Numbered from the stretch's first letter, positions 26,762 to 35,344 are shown. The stretch is DNA of 64,000 nucleotides from Peribacillus sp. FSL P2-0133 (GCF_037975445.1 NZ_CP150254.1:2602001-2666000), one strand, 5' to 3'. Numbers and translations: made by a program. Notes: generated by a model from the sequence alone, not told the origin.

Positions 26762-26849
26762 TGAAGCGCTGATTTTTGCGCTTCATGGATGGCTAACGGG
26801 TGCGTTAGCTGAAAACAGGAGCTGTTTTTAAGGCAGCACATTCTTTATG
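26762..26849. repeat. Tandem hairpins plus dispersed repeat, copy 1
   Basis: Hairpin tgaagcg...cgcttca (26762-26785), hairpin gctaacg-ggtg-cgttagc (26792-26809), then a 42-base segment (26808-26849, gctgaaaacaggagctgttt onward) that recurs at 49812-49854 with 35 of 42 identities. The same ctaacggg/gcgttag theme recurs in weaker form near 27365 and 50450. Confidence 0.5.
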
Positions 26850-26985
26850 TACCGGCATTTTAGTTGAAGAAAAAAATGATTTGATTAGTGTTGAATTAAA
26901 AACTAAATACCCTAACTATAGCTTATACCAAGGTGTAACTGCCGGGCAGGAACAAATATTTAGACAGTTGGTCAGAATATATTGA
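26848..26985 (+). pseudogene. Unrecognised C-terminal protein fragment
   Basis: 46 codons open to TGA 26983, reading CTGILVEEKNDLISVELKTK, then Y-P-N-Y-S-L-Y-Q-G-V-T-A-G-Q-E-Q-I-F. Codon pattern looks protein-like but no start is present. Followed by a hairpin whose T-run is on the minus strand (26991-27015). Family unknown. Confidence 0.3.
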
Positions 26986-27082
26986 ATAAGAAAAAAGAGT
27001 CGGCAAAGCGACTCTCCTCTAAAATTCTCCGTGTTTAACTTAATAAGTATTTATTCAATGCTTGTTGTAAAGTTCCTAATGT

Positions 27083-27277
27083 TTGATCCGAAATTTTATA
27101 TTGAAGCCATCCAATAACGTCTTATTTAACTTCTACGCAAAAGATATAGACGAAGTTCACCAATTCATCAAGAGTAATAACATATCCATTGTCAAAGAAA
27201 TAGAGCGAATTAGAGATTTTGCTTATTTTAACTTTCAAGATCCAGATGGTAATGTACTTATGATTTGTAATGGTTAA
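27083..27277 (+). pseudogene. VOC/glyoxalase-family C-terminal fragment
   Basis: About 55 residues match the second half of a vicinal-oxygen-chelate domain: N-V-L-F-N-F-Y-A-K-D-I-D-E-V-H, then DFAYFNFQDPDGNVLMICNG with the usual D-P-D-G-N-x-L ending. The first beta-alpha module with the other metal ligand is missing and the TTG start has no ribosome binding site. Likely a remnant; a small functional protein is unlikely. Confidence 0.6.
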
Positions 27278-27402
27278 TTTTCTTTGGGAGTAGTCGGCTA
27301 TACTACTCCTTTTAACTTTTTTTGCAGTTTGCGTCAACTCTACAACAAGTCTTAAGAAACTAATGGTTGCGTTAGCTGATGTTCAATTTAATTTGTAAGG
27401 TT

Positions 27403-27800
27403 CAATGGATGTATGGAAATGGTCCGGCTTATTTTGAGTTAGTAAAACAACAAGGGCTAGAAGGAATTGTCAAAAAAGGAAATTAAAAATATCAGATTGG
27501 TAAACGATTGCAGGGCTCAAGGTTATCTATTATCAATATACCGATGCAGTAATAACTGGATTGTGAAAAGATGAATTTGGTTTGCTTCTAGGGATTGAAG
27601 AAATAACCGAATAAAGCCAGCTGGCATAATAGAGTTTGTCACTCCTGCAGCGAGGAAAAAATATTCTATAGTCAGTATCAGATTTAATTGTAGATGAAAA
27701 CAAGAAAATGAAAATTATTTATTTAGATTCGAAGATTAAGTGCAAGGTAAAGTTTAGAAATTATACAAAGGCAGGCTTGCTCCGCATTGCTGTCTTATAT
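27403..27800 (+). pseudogene. ATP-dependent DNA ligase C-terminal remnant
   Basis: Pieces in shifting frames match ATP-dependent ligases of the LigB/YoqV or LigD-ligase type. They are AYFELVKQQGLEGIVKKGN (motif IV region, E-G-I-V), a K-Y-Q-I-G-K-R piece, VINYQYTDAVITG, a K-D-E-F-G-L-L-L-G piece, AGIIEFVTPAARKKYS, and the terminal OB-fold segment KCKVKFRNYTKAGLLRIAVL. The adenylation core with the nucleotidyl lysine is absent. At least three frameshifts or stops. Non-functional. Confidence 0.65.
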
Positions 27801-28095
27801 AATCAAATAAAATAGTGAAGGTGATTTTACTTTGTCTATAGAAAATCCAGAAGGTAATTATTTATGACCACGAAGATTATCCTGACGTTAGTCGTCGCTA
27901 TGACAATTTCGGTAAAGCTTAGTTTGAAAGTTCGGTTAAATATATTCGTAAATGCAGAGAGTTTGGCATGAAGAAATCGATTTAACCCTATTAAGAAAGA
28001 AGTAAAATTAGTTAAAACACAACAGCTTATAGATTGGATCATCTACATTACCATTATCCCCCTGTTTTGCTAAGGACTTTCTATAATATACTCCT
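27801..28095. other. Decayed sequence before the coat-protein genes
   Basis: Contains a fragment that reads HEDYPDVSRRYDNFGKA in one frame, followed by stops; no family recognised. No intact gene. Confidence 0.3.
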
Positions 28096-28139
28096 AAAAA
28101 AGCAATGCATCTCAAGTTCGAGAAATTCATTGCTTTTTT
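28096..28139. terminator. Bidirectional terminator
   Basis: Perfect 12-bp stem aaaaaagcaatg/cattgctttttt with a 20-nt loop and A/T runs on both sides. It would terminate the minus-strand coat genes. Confidence 0.75.
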
Positions 28140-28193
28140 CCATTTGCCCGTACCTCTGTGTAATCTGTCTGTTTTCACATCCATGAGTTGACT

Positions 28194-28493
28194 TTATTGT
28201 TGAGGAAGGTTTAGGGCTGTATTTGCTGTATTTATATCAACTTGTAATTGTTCACTTAAATCATGTGGATGATAGTAACCTTTTGAAATCATATAGTTAC
28301 TTATCTCTCCGTGTCTTTCTACAGCGACACGAAGCTGTTCTCTTAAGGCTGCTTTCAATTCAGGTGTTTTTGTTTCTGTAATGGCAAATGCAATATTTCT
28401 AATTCCTGATTTTGCGGATATTAAGAAGTCCGTTGCAATCACCTGATCAGTCATGCCACCCATACCCGCCATATTTTGCAAAAAATTTGTCAT
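28194..28493 (-). CDS. yraD: CotF-like spore coat protein (YraD-like)
   Basis: 99-residue member of the CotF/YraD-YraF coat protein family. It has the A-T-D-F-L-I-S-A-K-S-G-I-R-N core, in which an acidic D-F-L helix is followed by S-x-K-S-G-I, and a four-helix ferritin-like pattern with I-T-E-T-x-x-P-E-L and the H-G-E-I segment. The true start is ATG 28493 with gagggg 7 nt upstream; the longer in-frame extension has no such site. The start overlaps the stop of the upstream small gene (TAATG), indicating translational coupling. Probably made in the mother cell. Confidence 0.82.
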   Translation of the reverse strand: MTNFLQNMAGMGGMTDQVIATDFLISAKSGIRNIAFAITETKTPELKAALREQLRVAVERHGEISNYMISKGYYHPHDLSEQLQVDINTANTALNLPQQ

Positions 28494-28696
28494 TACTGTT
28501 CCCCTCGATTCGTCAGAATTTCCTGCAGTTTTTGAATATCTTGTGTTCCAGTACTCATGTCTTTTAATAGAATATTTTGTAGTTCTGTATCCTGCACTAA
28601 ACTGCTCATTGTAGAGGACTTTGTTAGACAAAGACTCTTGAAAGTTAAAATTTCGTGCGCCTCTAAAGTCTCATGCAGTCCTAAATTTTTAGTCAT
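28493..28696 (-). CDS. yraE: Small coat-associated protein (YraE/YraG family)
   Basis: 67 residues containing G-L-H-E-T-L-E-A-H-E-I-L-T-F-K, the same N-terminal pattern (H-E-T-x-E-x-H-E-I) seen in the small protein encoded at 28886. In B. subtilis yraG-yraF-adhB-yraE-yraD are co-linear and the same set is present here. No metal motif beyond the paired H-E residues is obvious. It is translationally coupled to the next gene by a one-base overlap. Confidence 0.75.
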   Translation of the reverse strand: MTKNLGLHETLEAHEILTFKSLCLTKSSTMSSLVQDTELQNILLKDMSTGTQDIQKLQEILTNRGEQ

Positions 28697-28885
28697 GATT
28701 TTTCACTCCATTTCTTTGAAAATTTACTTACATATCTTTCGTAATACAATAGTTTTTATACATCATCATTTGCAAAGGTAACGTGTATTTTGGGAAATAA
28801 ACTACCTATCTGTCAATAATCCGTATAACAAACAGATGAACTGGGAAAGGTATTTTTGTTATATATAGATTAGGGAGGTGAACGT

Positions 28886-29101
28886 ATGGAAAATGAAAGC
28901 TTGGCATTTCATGAAACCATGGAAACGCATGAAATTTTAAATTTAAAAACAATAGGTTTAATGAGATCAAAATTAATGCAAGGTATTTGCTTTGACAATG
29001 ACTTAAAAGCATTAATGGAAAAAGACGTACAACAATCTATAGCTGCTATAAACGAGCTAAAGGGTTTTTATACAGAAGCCCGAACAAACTATGAAAAATG
29101 A
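28886..29101 (+). CDS. yraG: Small coat-associated protein (YraG-like)
   Basis: 71 residues with F-H-E-T-M-E-T-H-E-I-L-N-L-K, paralogous to the 67-residue protein on the other strand, suggesting an internal duplication of a small/large coat gene pair. ATG 28886 is preceded by gggaggtg. First gene of a plus-strand operon with the CotF-like gene and adhB; the gap to the next gene is 12 bases. Confidence 0.75.
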   Translation: MENESLAFHETMETHEILNLKTIGLMRSKLMQGICFDNDLKALMEKDVQQSIAAINELKGFYTEARTNYEK

Positions 29102-29113
29102 GGTGAAATTTAA

Positions 29114-29476
29114 ATGGAAATGGATTTTTTAGATCCTCAAGGCGCTGAACATATGCCGGAAATGGCTGATTCCTCTTTCGCGCTAGATTTTCTACTCTCT
29201 ATCAAAAGTGGGATTCATACTTATGGTATTGCATTATCTGAAACAGCGAATCCCGCATTGAGAAAAGCATTGTACCAGCAAATGGAGCAATCTATTGACT
29301 TACATGGTGAGTTATCCGATTTAATGATCAGGAAGGGCTGGCTTTATCCGAACGATGTAGGTAAACAGGTGGAATTAGATTTGAAATCAGCCGATATGGC
29401 GGTTAGTATCGCTGGAATGAATCTTTTCCCGAATGATACTGACAGACTCGGCATGTTCGCAACGCCGAATAAATAA
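29114..29476 (+). CDS. yraF: CotF-like spore coat protein (YraF-like)
   Basis: 120 residues with F-A-L-D-F-L-L-S-I-K-S-G-I-H-T-Y-G-I, then A-L-S-E-T-A-N-P-A-L-R and the H-G-E-L-S-D segment, the same order of motifs as the 99-residue paralogue at 28194. The family is ferritin-like four-helix coat proteins of spores. The start follows gaggtgaaattta. Ends 15 bases before adhB. Confidence 0.82.
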   Translation: MEMDFLDPQGAEHMPEMADSSFALDFLLSIKSGIHTYGIALSETANPALRKALYQQMEQSIDLHGELSDLMIRKGWLYPNDVGKQVELDLKSADMAVSIAGMNLFPNDTDRLGMFATPNK

Positions 29477-29491
29477 AGGAGGAAAAGCATC

Positions 29492-30628
29492 ATGAAAGCC
29501 GTAACTTACCAGGGCAATAAAAATGTACAGGTTAAAGAAGTTAAAGACCCTAACATCAAAAATTCAGATGATATTATTGTAAAGGTCACTACTTCGGCGA
29601 TTTGCGGCTCCGATTTGCACTTAATTCATCAATTAATTCCCAATATGCCTACAGATTATGTGATTGGTCATGAGCCGATGGGGGTTGTTGAGGAAGTTGG
29701 ACCAGGGGTAACTAAGTTAAAGAAGGGAGACCGGGTCATTATCCCCTTTAACGTTAGCTGCGGGAGCTGCTGGTATTGCGACCACGACCTTACAAGTCAG
29801 TGCGATAATTCAAATCCTCATGGGGAAATGGGTGGTTTTTTTGGATACTCAGAAACAACTGGTGGGTATGCCGGCGGGCAAGCTGAATATATGCGTGTTC
29901 CTTATGGAAACTTTACCCCTTTCAAAATCCCAGAAGACTGCGAGGTAGAAGATGAAAAATTGGTGTTGCTCGCTGATGCAGCATCCACAGCATTCTGGAG
30001 TGTAGATCACGCAGGTGTCAAATCTGGCGATACGGTTATCGTTTTAGGCTGTGGTCCTGTAGGTCTACTTACTCAAAAATTCGCTTGGTTTAAAGGGGCG
30101 AAAAGAGTGATTGCTGTCGACCATCTCGATTATCGTTTAGAGCATGCAAAAAGGACGAATAAAGTCGAAACCGTAAATTTTGCACAATATGAAAACACTG
30201 GCGAATACCTTAAAGAAATCACTAAAGGTGGTGCAGATATCGTTATTGACTGTTCCGGGATGAGTGGCAAAATGACTCCGATGGAATATCTTGCATCGGG
30301 TCTTAAATTACATGGGGGAGCCATGGGAGGGATTGTAATTGCGTCCCAAGCAGTGCGTAAGGCGGGAACCATACAAATAACAGGCGTATATGGCGGTCGT
30401 TATAATGGATTCCCCCTAGGAGATATTTTCCAAAGAAACGTGGATATTAAAACCGGACAGGCTCCTGTTATTCCTTATATGCCCTACCTTTATAAACTAA
30501 TATCAGAAGGAAAAGTAGATCCTGGCGATGTTGTAACCCATGTACTTCCAATTGACCAAGCAAAGCATGGGTATGAAGTATTTGATACAAGGACAGATGG
30601 ATGTATTAAAGTGGTCCTTAAGCCATAA
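29492..30628 (+). CDS. adhB: Zinc-dependent alcohol dehydrogenase (AdhB-like)
   Basis: 378-residue medium-chain dehydrogenase. Catalytic zinc ligands are C38 in ICGSDLHLIH and the G-H-E-P segment. Structural-zinc cysteines are clustered at CGSCWYCDHDLTSQC, and the NAD-binding motif V-L-G-C-G-P-V-G-L-L follows. Length equals that of B. subtilis AdhB, which also sits among yra coat genes, so a role during sporulation or in spore-associated alcohol/aldehyde metabolism is likely. The start follows aaaggaggaaaagc. A terminator lies about 190 bases on. Confidence 0.87.
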   Translation: MKAVTYQGNKNVQVKEVKDPNIKNSDDIIVKVTTSAICGSDLHLIHQLIPNMPTDYVIGHEPMGVVEEVGPGVTKLKKGDRVIIPFNVSCGSCWYCDHDLTSQCDNSNPHGEMGGFFGYSETTGGYAGGQAEYMRVPYGNFTPFKIPEDCEVEDEKLVLLADAASTAFWSVDHAGVKSGDTVIVLGCGPVGLLTQKFAWFKGAKRVIAVDHLDYRLEHAKRTNKVETVNFAQYENTGEYLKEITKGGADIVIDCSGMSGKMTPMEYLASGLKLHGGAMGGIVIASQAVRKAGTIQITGVYGGRYNGFPLGDIFQRNVDIKTGQAPVIPYMPYLYKLISEGKVDPGDVVTHVLPIDQAKHGYEVFDTRTDGCIKVVLKP

Positions 30629-30816
30629 TGATGGTTGTTTTCATTTGGAAAAATAGATTTTACAACTATAGATATGGACTATGAGTAAGAAGGGAAGGTA
30701 TCAAACCCTTTTTTAACTTTTTGGTGTAATTTTTACTTCTGGATGAAATACGCATAGAAGGAGATTTTAGAAAAGTGAACACCCCTGTCTTGAGAGCTAC
30801 ATTTACCTTACAAATT

Positions 30817-30872
30817 AAGCACAAGAAAAGACGATTTTGCCCACGTTAAGGGAAAATCGTTTTTTTTTGTGC
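30817..30872 (+). terminator. Terminator after adhB
   Basis: Stem acgattttgccc/gggaaaatcgt with a 7-nt loop, T-run of nine, and outer pairing aagcacaa/ttgtgctt. Confidence 0.75.
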
Positions 30873-31073
30873 TCTAAGCTATCTTTTTTTCATTAAGGAA
30901 AACCCACGACCTACAAAAACTATAAGGGGCAAATTAGTTATAGGGTTTTTGTTATTTTTTACTTTTTTCGTTTGGATTTATCACATATACTTTTTCTTTT
31001 CTTTGGAGAACAAAATCAGAAAGGTTATAGCAGTAAGTGGATTCATTCAGCGAATCATTCGGCATATACTCTT

Positions 31074-31320
31074 TCATAGTAAAATCCCTATCAATTGTGA
31101 TAGGGATTTTAGTTTGTTATTTTGATTTAGCAAATGTTTTTTTGCAAATTCAAATCCAATCGATCCATCATCTTTCAAAACAAGAGAAGCATCAAAAGGC
31201 TTCTTTTCTTTTGCCTTTGGCTTCATCCCTATGATCACACTTGTTTTCTTCTTGGTGCATAAATCTTTCACATGTTTTTCTGTCACTTTCTTTAATGCAT
31301 TTGAGATGGGAATGTCTGTT
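31074..31320 (-). pseudogene. C-terminal remnant of a DNA topoisomerase III-like protein
   Basis: Minus-strand reading gives ALKKVTEKHVKDLCTKKKTS, then V-I-I-G-M-K-P-K-A-K-E-K-K-PFDASLVLKDDGSIGFEF. This matches the terminal repeat of TopB-type topoisomerases (S-x-K-x-V-x-x-L-x-x-K-x-K-T, G-x-F-D-A-x-L-x-L, F-x-F). A TAA lies directly upstream and the catalytic toprim/tyrosine domains are absent. A GTG at 31286 could open a 70-codon frame, but no function is expected. Confidence 0.55.
31081..31110. terminator. Perfect-stem bidirectional terminator
   Basis: aaaatccctatca/tgatagggatttt, 13-bp perfect stem with a 4-nt loop. Confidence 0.75.
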
Positions 31321-31408
31321 TAAATCCACTTGCATATTCCGGAAATTTGATCAAAGCGATTACGATGACTGATATCCGAAGAAGATTATCCTCAATAGCT
31401 TCCAAGTA

Positions 31409-32074
31409 TTATCTTTTTGTCCTCTCCAATAAACGATCTATGGAATCCTGTATGTGGCTGGAGATCGCAATCTCGGCTCTGTATACATCCCTTGTCCGGA
31501 TGGCCTCAATGATTTCCATATGTTCCGATGGTGCGTCCTTTTGGTCGATCTCACCTTTGACGTGATAAAACCGTCCTATATGAAGATGACAGTGCATGCC
31601 TTTATATGCTTCAAATAAAAACGGGTTTCCTCCAGCGTTCATGATGGCATGATGAAATTGTTGATCTAAATGAGTAAAATCTAGTATTTTTTTGTTGGAA
31701 GCACCTGTGTTTGTGGAAAACATTTCATCTGTAAGCGCGGCCATTTCTTCCGTCACGCTTACATTATTTAAGCGGATAATATTCCGGACCGCATGCGTCT
31801 CCAGTAATATCCGGGCCTCTAACATTTTCGCCATATTTTCAGTATCTAATATGTCACTGACCCGATACCCCTTATTTGGTTCTAAGATGACTAAGTTCTC
31901 AGAGTTCAGACGAGATAATGCTTCTCTGAGAGGTATGGCGCTAATGTTGATTTCCCGGGTTAAGTGGCTGATATTGATTTTTTGTCCCGGCGATAAATCC
32001 CATTCAAAAATCTTTTCTTTTAATAAATTGTAGACATATTCCGTTGTCTCTCCGCGTTCTTTTTCCTTTATCAT
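31409..32074 (-). CDS. GntR-family regulator, FadR/FCD subgroup
   Basis: 221-residue DNA-binding regulator. Winged helix at about 8-72 (EYVYNLLKEKIFEWDLSPGQ, then ISAIPLREALSRLNSENLV) and an all-helical FCD ligand domain at about 80-215, with the metal-site pattern D-x-x-F-H near DFTHLDQQFHHAIMNAGGNP and later histidines. It is transcribed away from the ALDH/ADH/MFS cluster beginning at 32678, the usual layout for a local repressor responding to the catabolised organic acid. The start at 32074 is weakly supported by its ribosome binding site. Confidence 0.85.
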   Translation of the reverse strand: MIKEKERGETTEYVYNLLKEKIFEWDLSPGQKINISHLTREINISAIPLREALSRLNSENLVILEPNKGYRVSDILDTENMAKMLEARILLETHAVRNIIRLNNVSVTEEMAALTDEMFSTNTGASNKKILDFTHLDQQFHHAIMNAGGNPFLFEAYKGMHCHLHIGRFYHVKGEIDQKDAPSEHMEIIEAIRTRDVYRAEIAISSHIQDSIDRLLERTKR

Positions 32075-32442
32075 CGAAATGCCCCTAACTTAAAAAAATT
32101 TCTATTAGAACGAGTGTTATTTCATATAGATGTAACAACTTAAATTATTACTGAAGTAGCTTTCTGCTTGTTGCCCTATCAATAAGATAAGGCGAAACCA
32201 TATTGATATCAAGAATAGAGATTTTATAAGGGGACTCCATAGTTTGCTGGATAGCTACAAAAATATATACTCATTACTGATAATTATATATTATATTCGG
32301 TAAGTTTTGTGAGAATTATATATAAAATCATTCGAATTAATATGAATTAATTAATCTGTAGATATTATTTAAAGTCATAAATCCTTTATAAGTAAGGTTT
32401 TTATAAAAAAACTGAATCTTTTTAATTTTAAATATTTACATA

Positions 32443-32459
32443 ATCGTATATTATATGAT
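32443..32459. promoter_or_regulatory. Candidate GntR operator
   Basis: atcgtatattatatgat is a near-palindrome (7 of 8 pairs around a central base). Form and position between the divergent genes suit an FCD-type GntR, but the surrounding DNA is so AT-rich that chance is possible. Confidence 0.3.
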
Positions 32460-32564
32460 ATATTTTTGGAAATGATTACATACTATTTTTGAGCAGGATT
32501 ATATAAACAACAATAATCAGTTACTAAAGAGTATTGATGGGCAGGCAATATCTTAAGTTTAAAA

Positions 32565-32578
32565 TGGAAGCGCTTTAT
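32565..32578. promoter_or_regulatory. cre-like catabolite control site
   Basis: TGGAAGCGCTTTAT matches the palindromic CcpA site TGAAAGCGCTTTCA at 11 of 14 positions, 100 bases before the first catabolic gene. Carbon catabolite repression of the cluster is inferred. Confidence 0.5.
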
Positions 32579-32677
32579 GCTTGCAGTTTTCTTGATTGAA
32601 ATTTATTGAATCTATTTAGAAGAAATAACTGTGAAGTTAAAAAAAGTGATCTTTATTTTTCAAAGGAGGAATCTTCA

Positions 32678-34120
32678 ATGAGCACAACGCTGAGCAGAAA
32701 AAACACATTTTATGGCCATTTCATAAATGGGCAATGGATATCCGATCAACATACAATCGCTGTTATTAACAAATATAACAAAGAAGAAATTGCCCAGATC
32801 GGCAGGGCATCCCGGAAAATTGTTTCTGAAGCGGTGACCAATGCCTTGGAAACCTTTAATACGAGAAAGCTAGATTCCAATCAACGCTACGAGATTCTAA
32901 TGCGTGCAGCGGATATCGCTAAAGAGAGAAAAGAAGAGCTGGCGATGATTCTGGTTCAGGAGGTCGGTAAAGTATTGAAGGATGCCAGAGGGGAAATCGA
33001 TAGAGGAATCCAAACGATGATAGCTTCAGCGGAAGAAGCAAAAAGGATTGCCGGTACAGGCGTTCCTTTGGGCCAGTCTGGAAACGACAAAAAGATGGCT
33101 TTCACCATCAGGGTTCCTGTTGGAGTTATCGGTGCGATCACCCCGTTTAATTTCCCATTCAATCTCACCATACACAAGGTAGCTCCTGCGTTGGCAGCGG
33201 GAAATGCAATCGTGTTGAAGCCAGCTGAAATGACGCCACTCATTGCATGCAAGATCGCAGAAATTTTTTCTGAAGCTGGATTGCCTGCAGGTTTTCTGAA
33301 TGTGGTTAACGGGTTTGGGCAGGAAACAGGTCAATACCTTTTGGAGGATGAACGAATTGCGATGTTCACTTTTACAGGGAGTCCCGGTGTAGGTCGGCAT
33401 ATTAAGAGCAGTACGGGAATTCGTAAGGTTACTTTGGAATTAGGGAATAACTCCCCAAACATCATTCACAAGGATGTCCATGATTTAGACAGAGCAGTTG
33501 AGCTCTGTGTCACACGAGGGTATGTGAATGCAGGGCAAGCTTGCATCTCAGTACAGCGAATCTACGTTCATAGAAATATTTGCGATACGTTTGTGGAGAA
33601 GGCAGTCAAGGTGGCACAGGGCTTGAAGGTCGGTAATCCGGAAGATTCTTCCACGGACATTGGCCCTATGATTTCCGAGAAAGAAGCAAGGCGTGCGGAA
33701 GAATGGATCCAGGAAGCCAGGCGTCTTGGGGCAAAAGTGGTATATGGAGGGAAAAGGCGGGATTCGATTCTAGAACCTACTATATTAATAGATGTGAAAC
33801 CGGAAATGAAGGTAGTCTGCCAGGAAGTGTTCGCGCCGGTGATTAGCATCATTCCTTTCGATAGCATCGAGGAGGCTTTCCGTCAGGCCAATGATACGAA
33901 GTTCGGCTTACAAGTTGGTTTATTTACATCCGATATCACTTTAGCCATGCGGGCAACACAGGAACTCCATTTTGGCGGTGTAATCATCAATGATGTTTCT
34001 ACATACCGTGCTGACATTATGCCGTATGGCGGTGTGAAGGACAGCGGAATTGGCAAAGAGGGACCGCATTATGCCATGCAAGAAATGACAGACGAAAAAC
34101 TTGTCGTCATCAATCTTTAG
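32678..34120 (+). CDS. NAD(P)-dependent aldehyde dehydrogenase
   Basis: 480-residue ALDH. Cofactor segment ITPFNFPFNLTIHKVAPALA, general base E254 in VTLELGNNSPN, and catalytic nucleophile C289 in NAGQACISVQ. The subgroup resembles lactaldehyde, sulfolactaldehyde and phosphonoacetaldehyde dehydrogenases rather than betaine or succinate semialdehyde enzymes, so a small polar aldehyde is likely. The start was placed at ATG 32678 (aaaggagga 8 nt upstream), discarding 24 codons of upstream frame. First gene of a cluster with two iron-type alcohol dehydrogenases, a transporter and a second ALDH. Confidence 0.87.
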   Translation: MSTTLSRKNTFYGHFINGQWISDQHTIAVINKYNKEEIAQIGRASRKIVSEAVTNALETFNTRKLDSNQRYEILMRAADIAKERKEELAMILVQEVGKVLKDARGEIDRGIQTMIASAEEAKRIAGTGVPLGQSGNDKKMAFTIRVPVGVIGAITPFNFPFNLTIHKVAPALAAGNAIVLKPAEMTPLIACKIAEIFSEAGLPAGFLNVVNGFGQETGQYLLEDERIAMFTFTGSPGVGRHIKSSTGIRKVTLELGNNSPNIIHKDVHDLDRAVELCVTRGYVNAGQACISVQRIYVHRNICDTFVEKAVKVAQGLKVGNPEDSSTDIGPMISEKEARRAEEWIQEARRLGAKVVYGGKRRDSILEPTILIDVKPEMKVVCQEVFAPVISIIPFDSIEEAFRQANDTKFGLQVGLFTSDITLAMRATQELHFGGVIINDVSTYRADIMPYGGVKDSGIGKEGPHYAMQEMTDEKLVVINL

Positions 34121-34138
34121 ACTTTGGAGGTAAGGAAT

Positions 34139-35344
34139 ATGAGAAATACATGGGATTTTTATTCTACCGAAAGAATCGTATTTGGAAACGGGGCAATCGG
34201 GCAATTGGATGTGATCCTTCAAAGATTAAAGGCGAAAAACATCTTACTCGTTACTGACCCAGGGATCAAAAATGCAGGAATCGTAGACAGAATTTCATCG
34301 TTGTTGGAACATGCAAATTACGAAACAGTTATCTATGACCAGGTCGTACCGGAGCCTCCGGTAGATTCGGCGATGGATTGTTATAAGTTTGCTAAATCTC
34401 AAATGGATATTGATGCAGTAATTGGCCTTGGCGGAGGAAGCAGCATTGATATGGCGAAGATTGTCGCTTTGTTGGTCGCCCATGGCGGACATCCCCTGGA
34501 CTATTATGGCGGAGAAAACCAGGTTCCTGGACCCATCGCCCCTCTTGTAGCGATTCCGACGACTGCTGGAACCGGTTCAGAAGTGACATCTGTAGCGGTG
34601 TTGACCGATGTGGAAAATAACCTGAAAGTTGGTATCTCGGATAATTACCTAAGACCAACCGTTGCTCTACTTGATCCAGAATTAACGTTAGGACTTCCCG
34701 CTTATGTTACAGCTTGTTCCGGAATTGATGCTTTGTCACATGCGATAGAGGCGTACACAGCCAAACCTTCTGCATATATCCAGGCAGAAGGTAGCATTTT
34801 ATTCCAAGGTTCAATCCCCATAAGCGATGCACTCGCCTTCAGAGCCATTGAATTGATTGCAAAAAACCTGCCGCTTGCGGTGCAGCAAGGGAGCAATCTC
34901 GAGGCCCGTTCCAATATGCTAATGGGCAGCCTGCTTGCAGGAATGTCCTTTTCAAATGCAGGTACAGCAGCAGCCCATGCATTGGCTTACCCAATCGGAG
35001 GACTTGTGAAGTCACCTCATGGAGAGGTGACCGGACTCTTGCTTCCATATGTCATGGAATATAATGCAACTGTAGAAACAGAAAAAATGGTGAGGATTTC
35101 CCATGCATTCAATGTGAACTCGGATGGCCTCTCCGATAAGGAAGCCGCTTTGGCTGCTTCAAAAGCTGTGCTTACCTTGCTTGGGGAAATTGGACTGCCT
35201 ACAAAGCTGACGAAGATTGGGATCAAAGAAGAGGATATTCCCGAAATTGCTGAGAAGACCCTCCAAATCGATCGCCTGATTCGGAATAACCCAAGAGTGC
35301 CAACCCAGCACAGTTTAGAAGAATTACTTAGAAAAGCTTTATAG
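34139..35344 (+). CDS. Iron-type (group III) alcohol dehydrogenase 1
   Basis: 401 residues. NAD-binding G-G-G-S-S-I-D-M-A-K starts near 98, P-T-T-A-G-T-G-S-E is at 140-148, and metal ligands D197, H201, H280 and H294 are all present. Between H201 and the next helix there is an insertion of about 15 residues (Y-I-Q-A-E-G-S-I-L-F-Q-G-S) that is unusual for the family and absent from its neighbour. The start is ATG 34139 with ggaggt 7 nt upstream. It begins 18 bases after the ALDH stop, so they are co-transcribed. It probably oxidises an alcohol to the aldehyde used by an adjacent ALDH. Confidence 0.87.
   Translation: MRNTWDFYSTERIVFGNGAIGQLDVILQRLKAKNILLVTDPGIKNAGIVDRISSLLEHANYETVIYDQVVPEPPVDSAMDCYKFAKSQMDIDAVIGLGGGSSIDMAKIVALLVAHGGHPLDYYGGENQVPGPIAPLVAIPTTAGTGSEVTSVAVLTDVENNLKVGISDNYLRPTVALLDPELTLGLPAYVTACSGIDALSHAIEAYTAKPSAYIQAEGSILFQGSIPISDALAFRAIELIAKNLPLAVQQGSNLEARSNMLMGSLLAGMSFSNAGTAAAHALAYPIGGLVKSPHGEVTGLLLPYVMEYNATVETEKMVRISHAFNVNSDGLSDKEAALAASKAVLTLLGEIGLPTKLTKIGIKEEDIPEIAEKTLQIDRLIRNNPRVPTQHSLEELLRKAL

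Larger units (their letters stand above)
32075..32677. other. AT-rich divergent control region
   Basis: About 600 bases between the GntR regulator and the catabolic operon. It carries a 17-bp near-palindrome and a cre-like site (listed separately). No gene seen; the long-frame extension before ATG 32678 has no homology to aldehyde dehydrogenases. Confidence 0.5.

Noticed and set aside
31037-31234. Plus-strand frame over the topoisomerase remnant
   Set aside because: The minus strand shows real homology to topoisomerase III, so the plus frame is a shadow. It also crosses a terminator hairpin.
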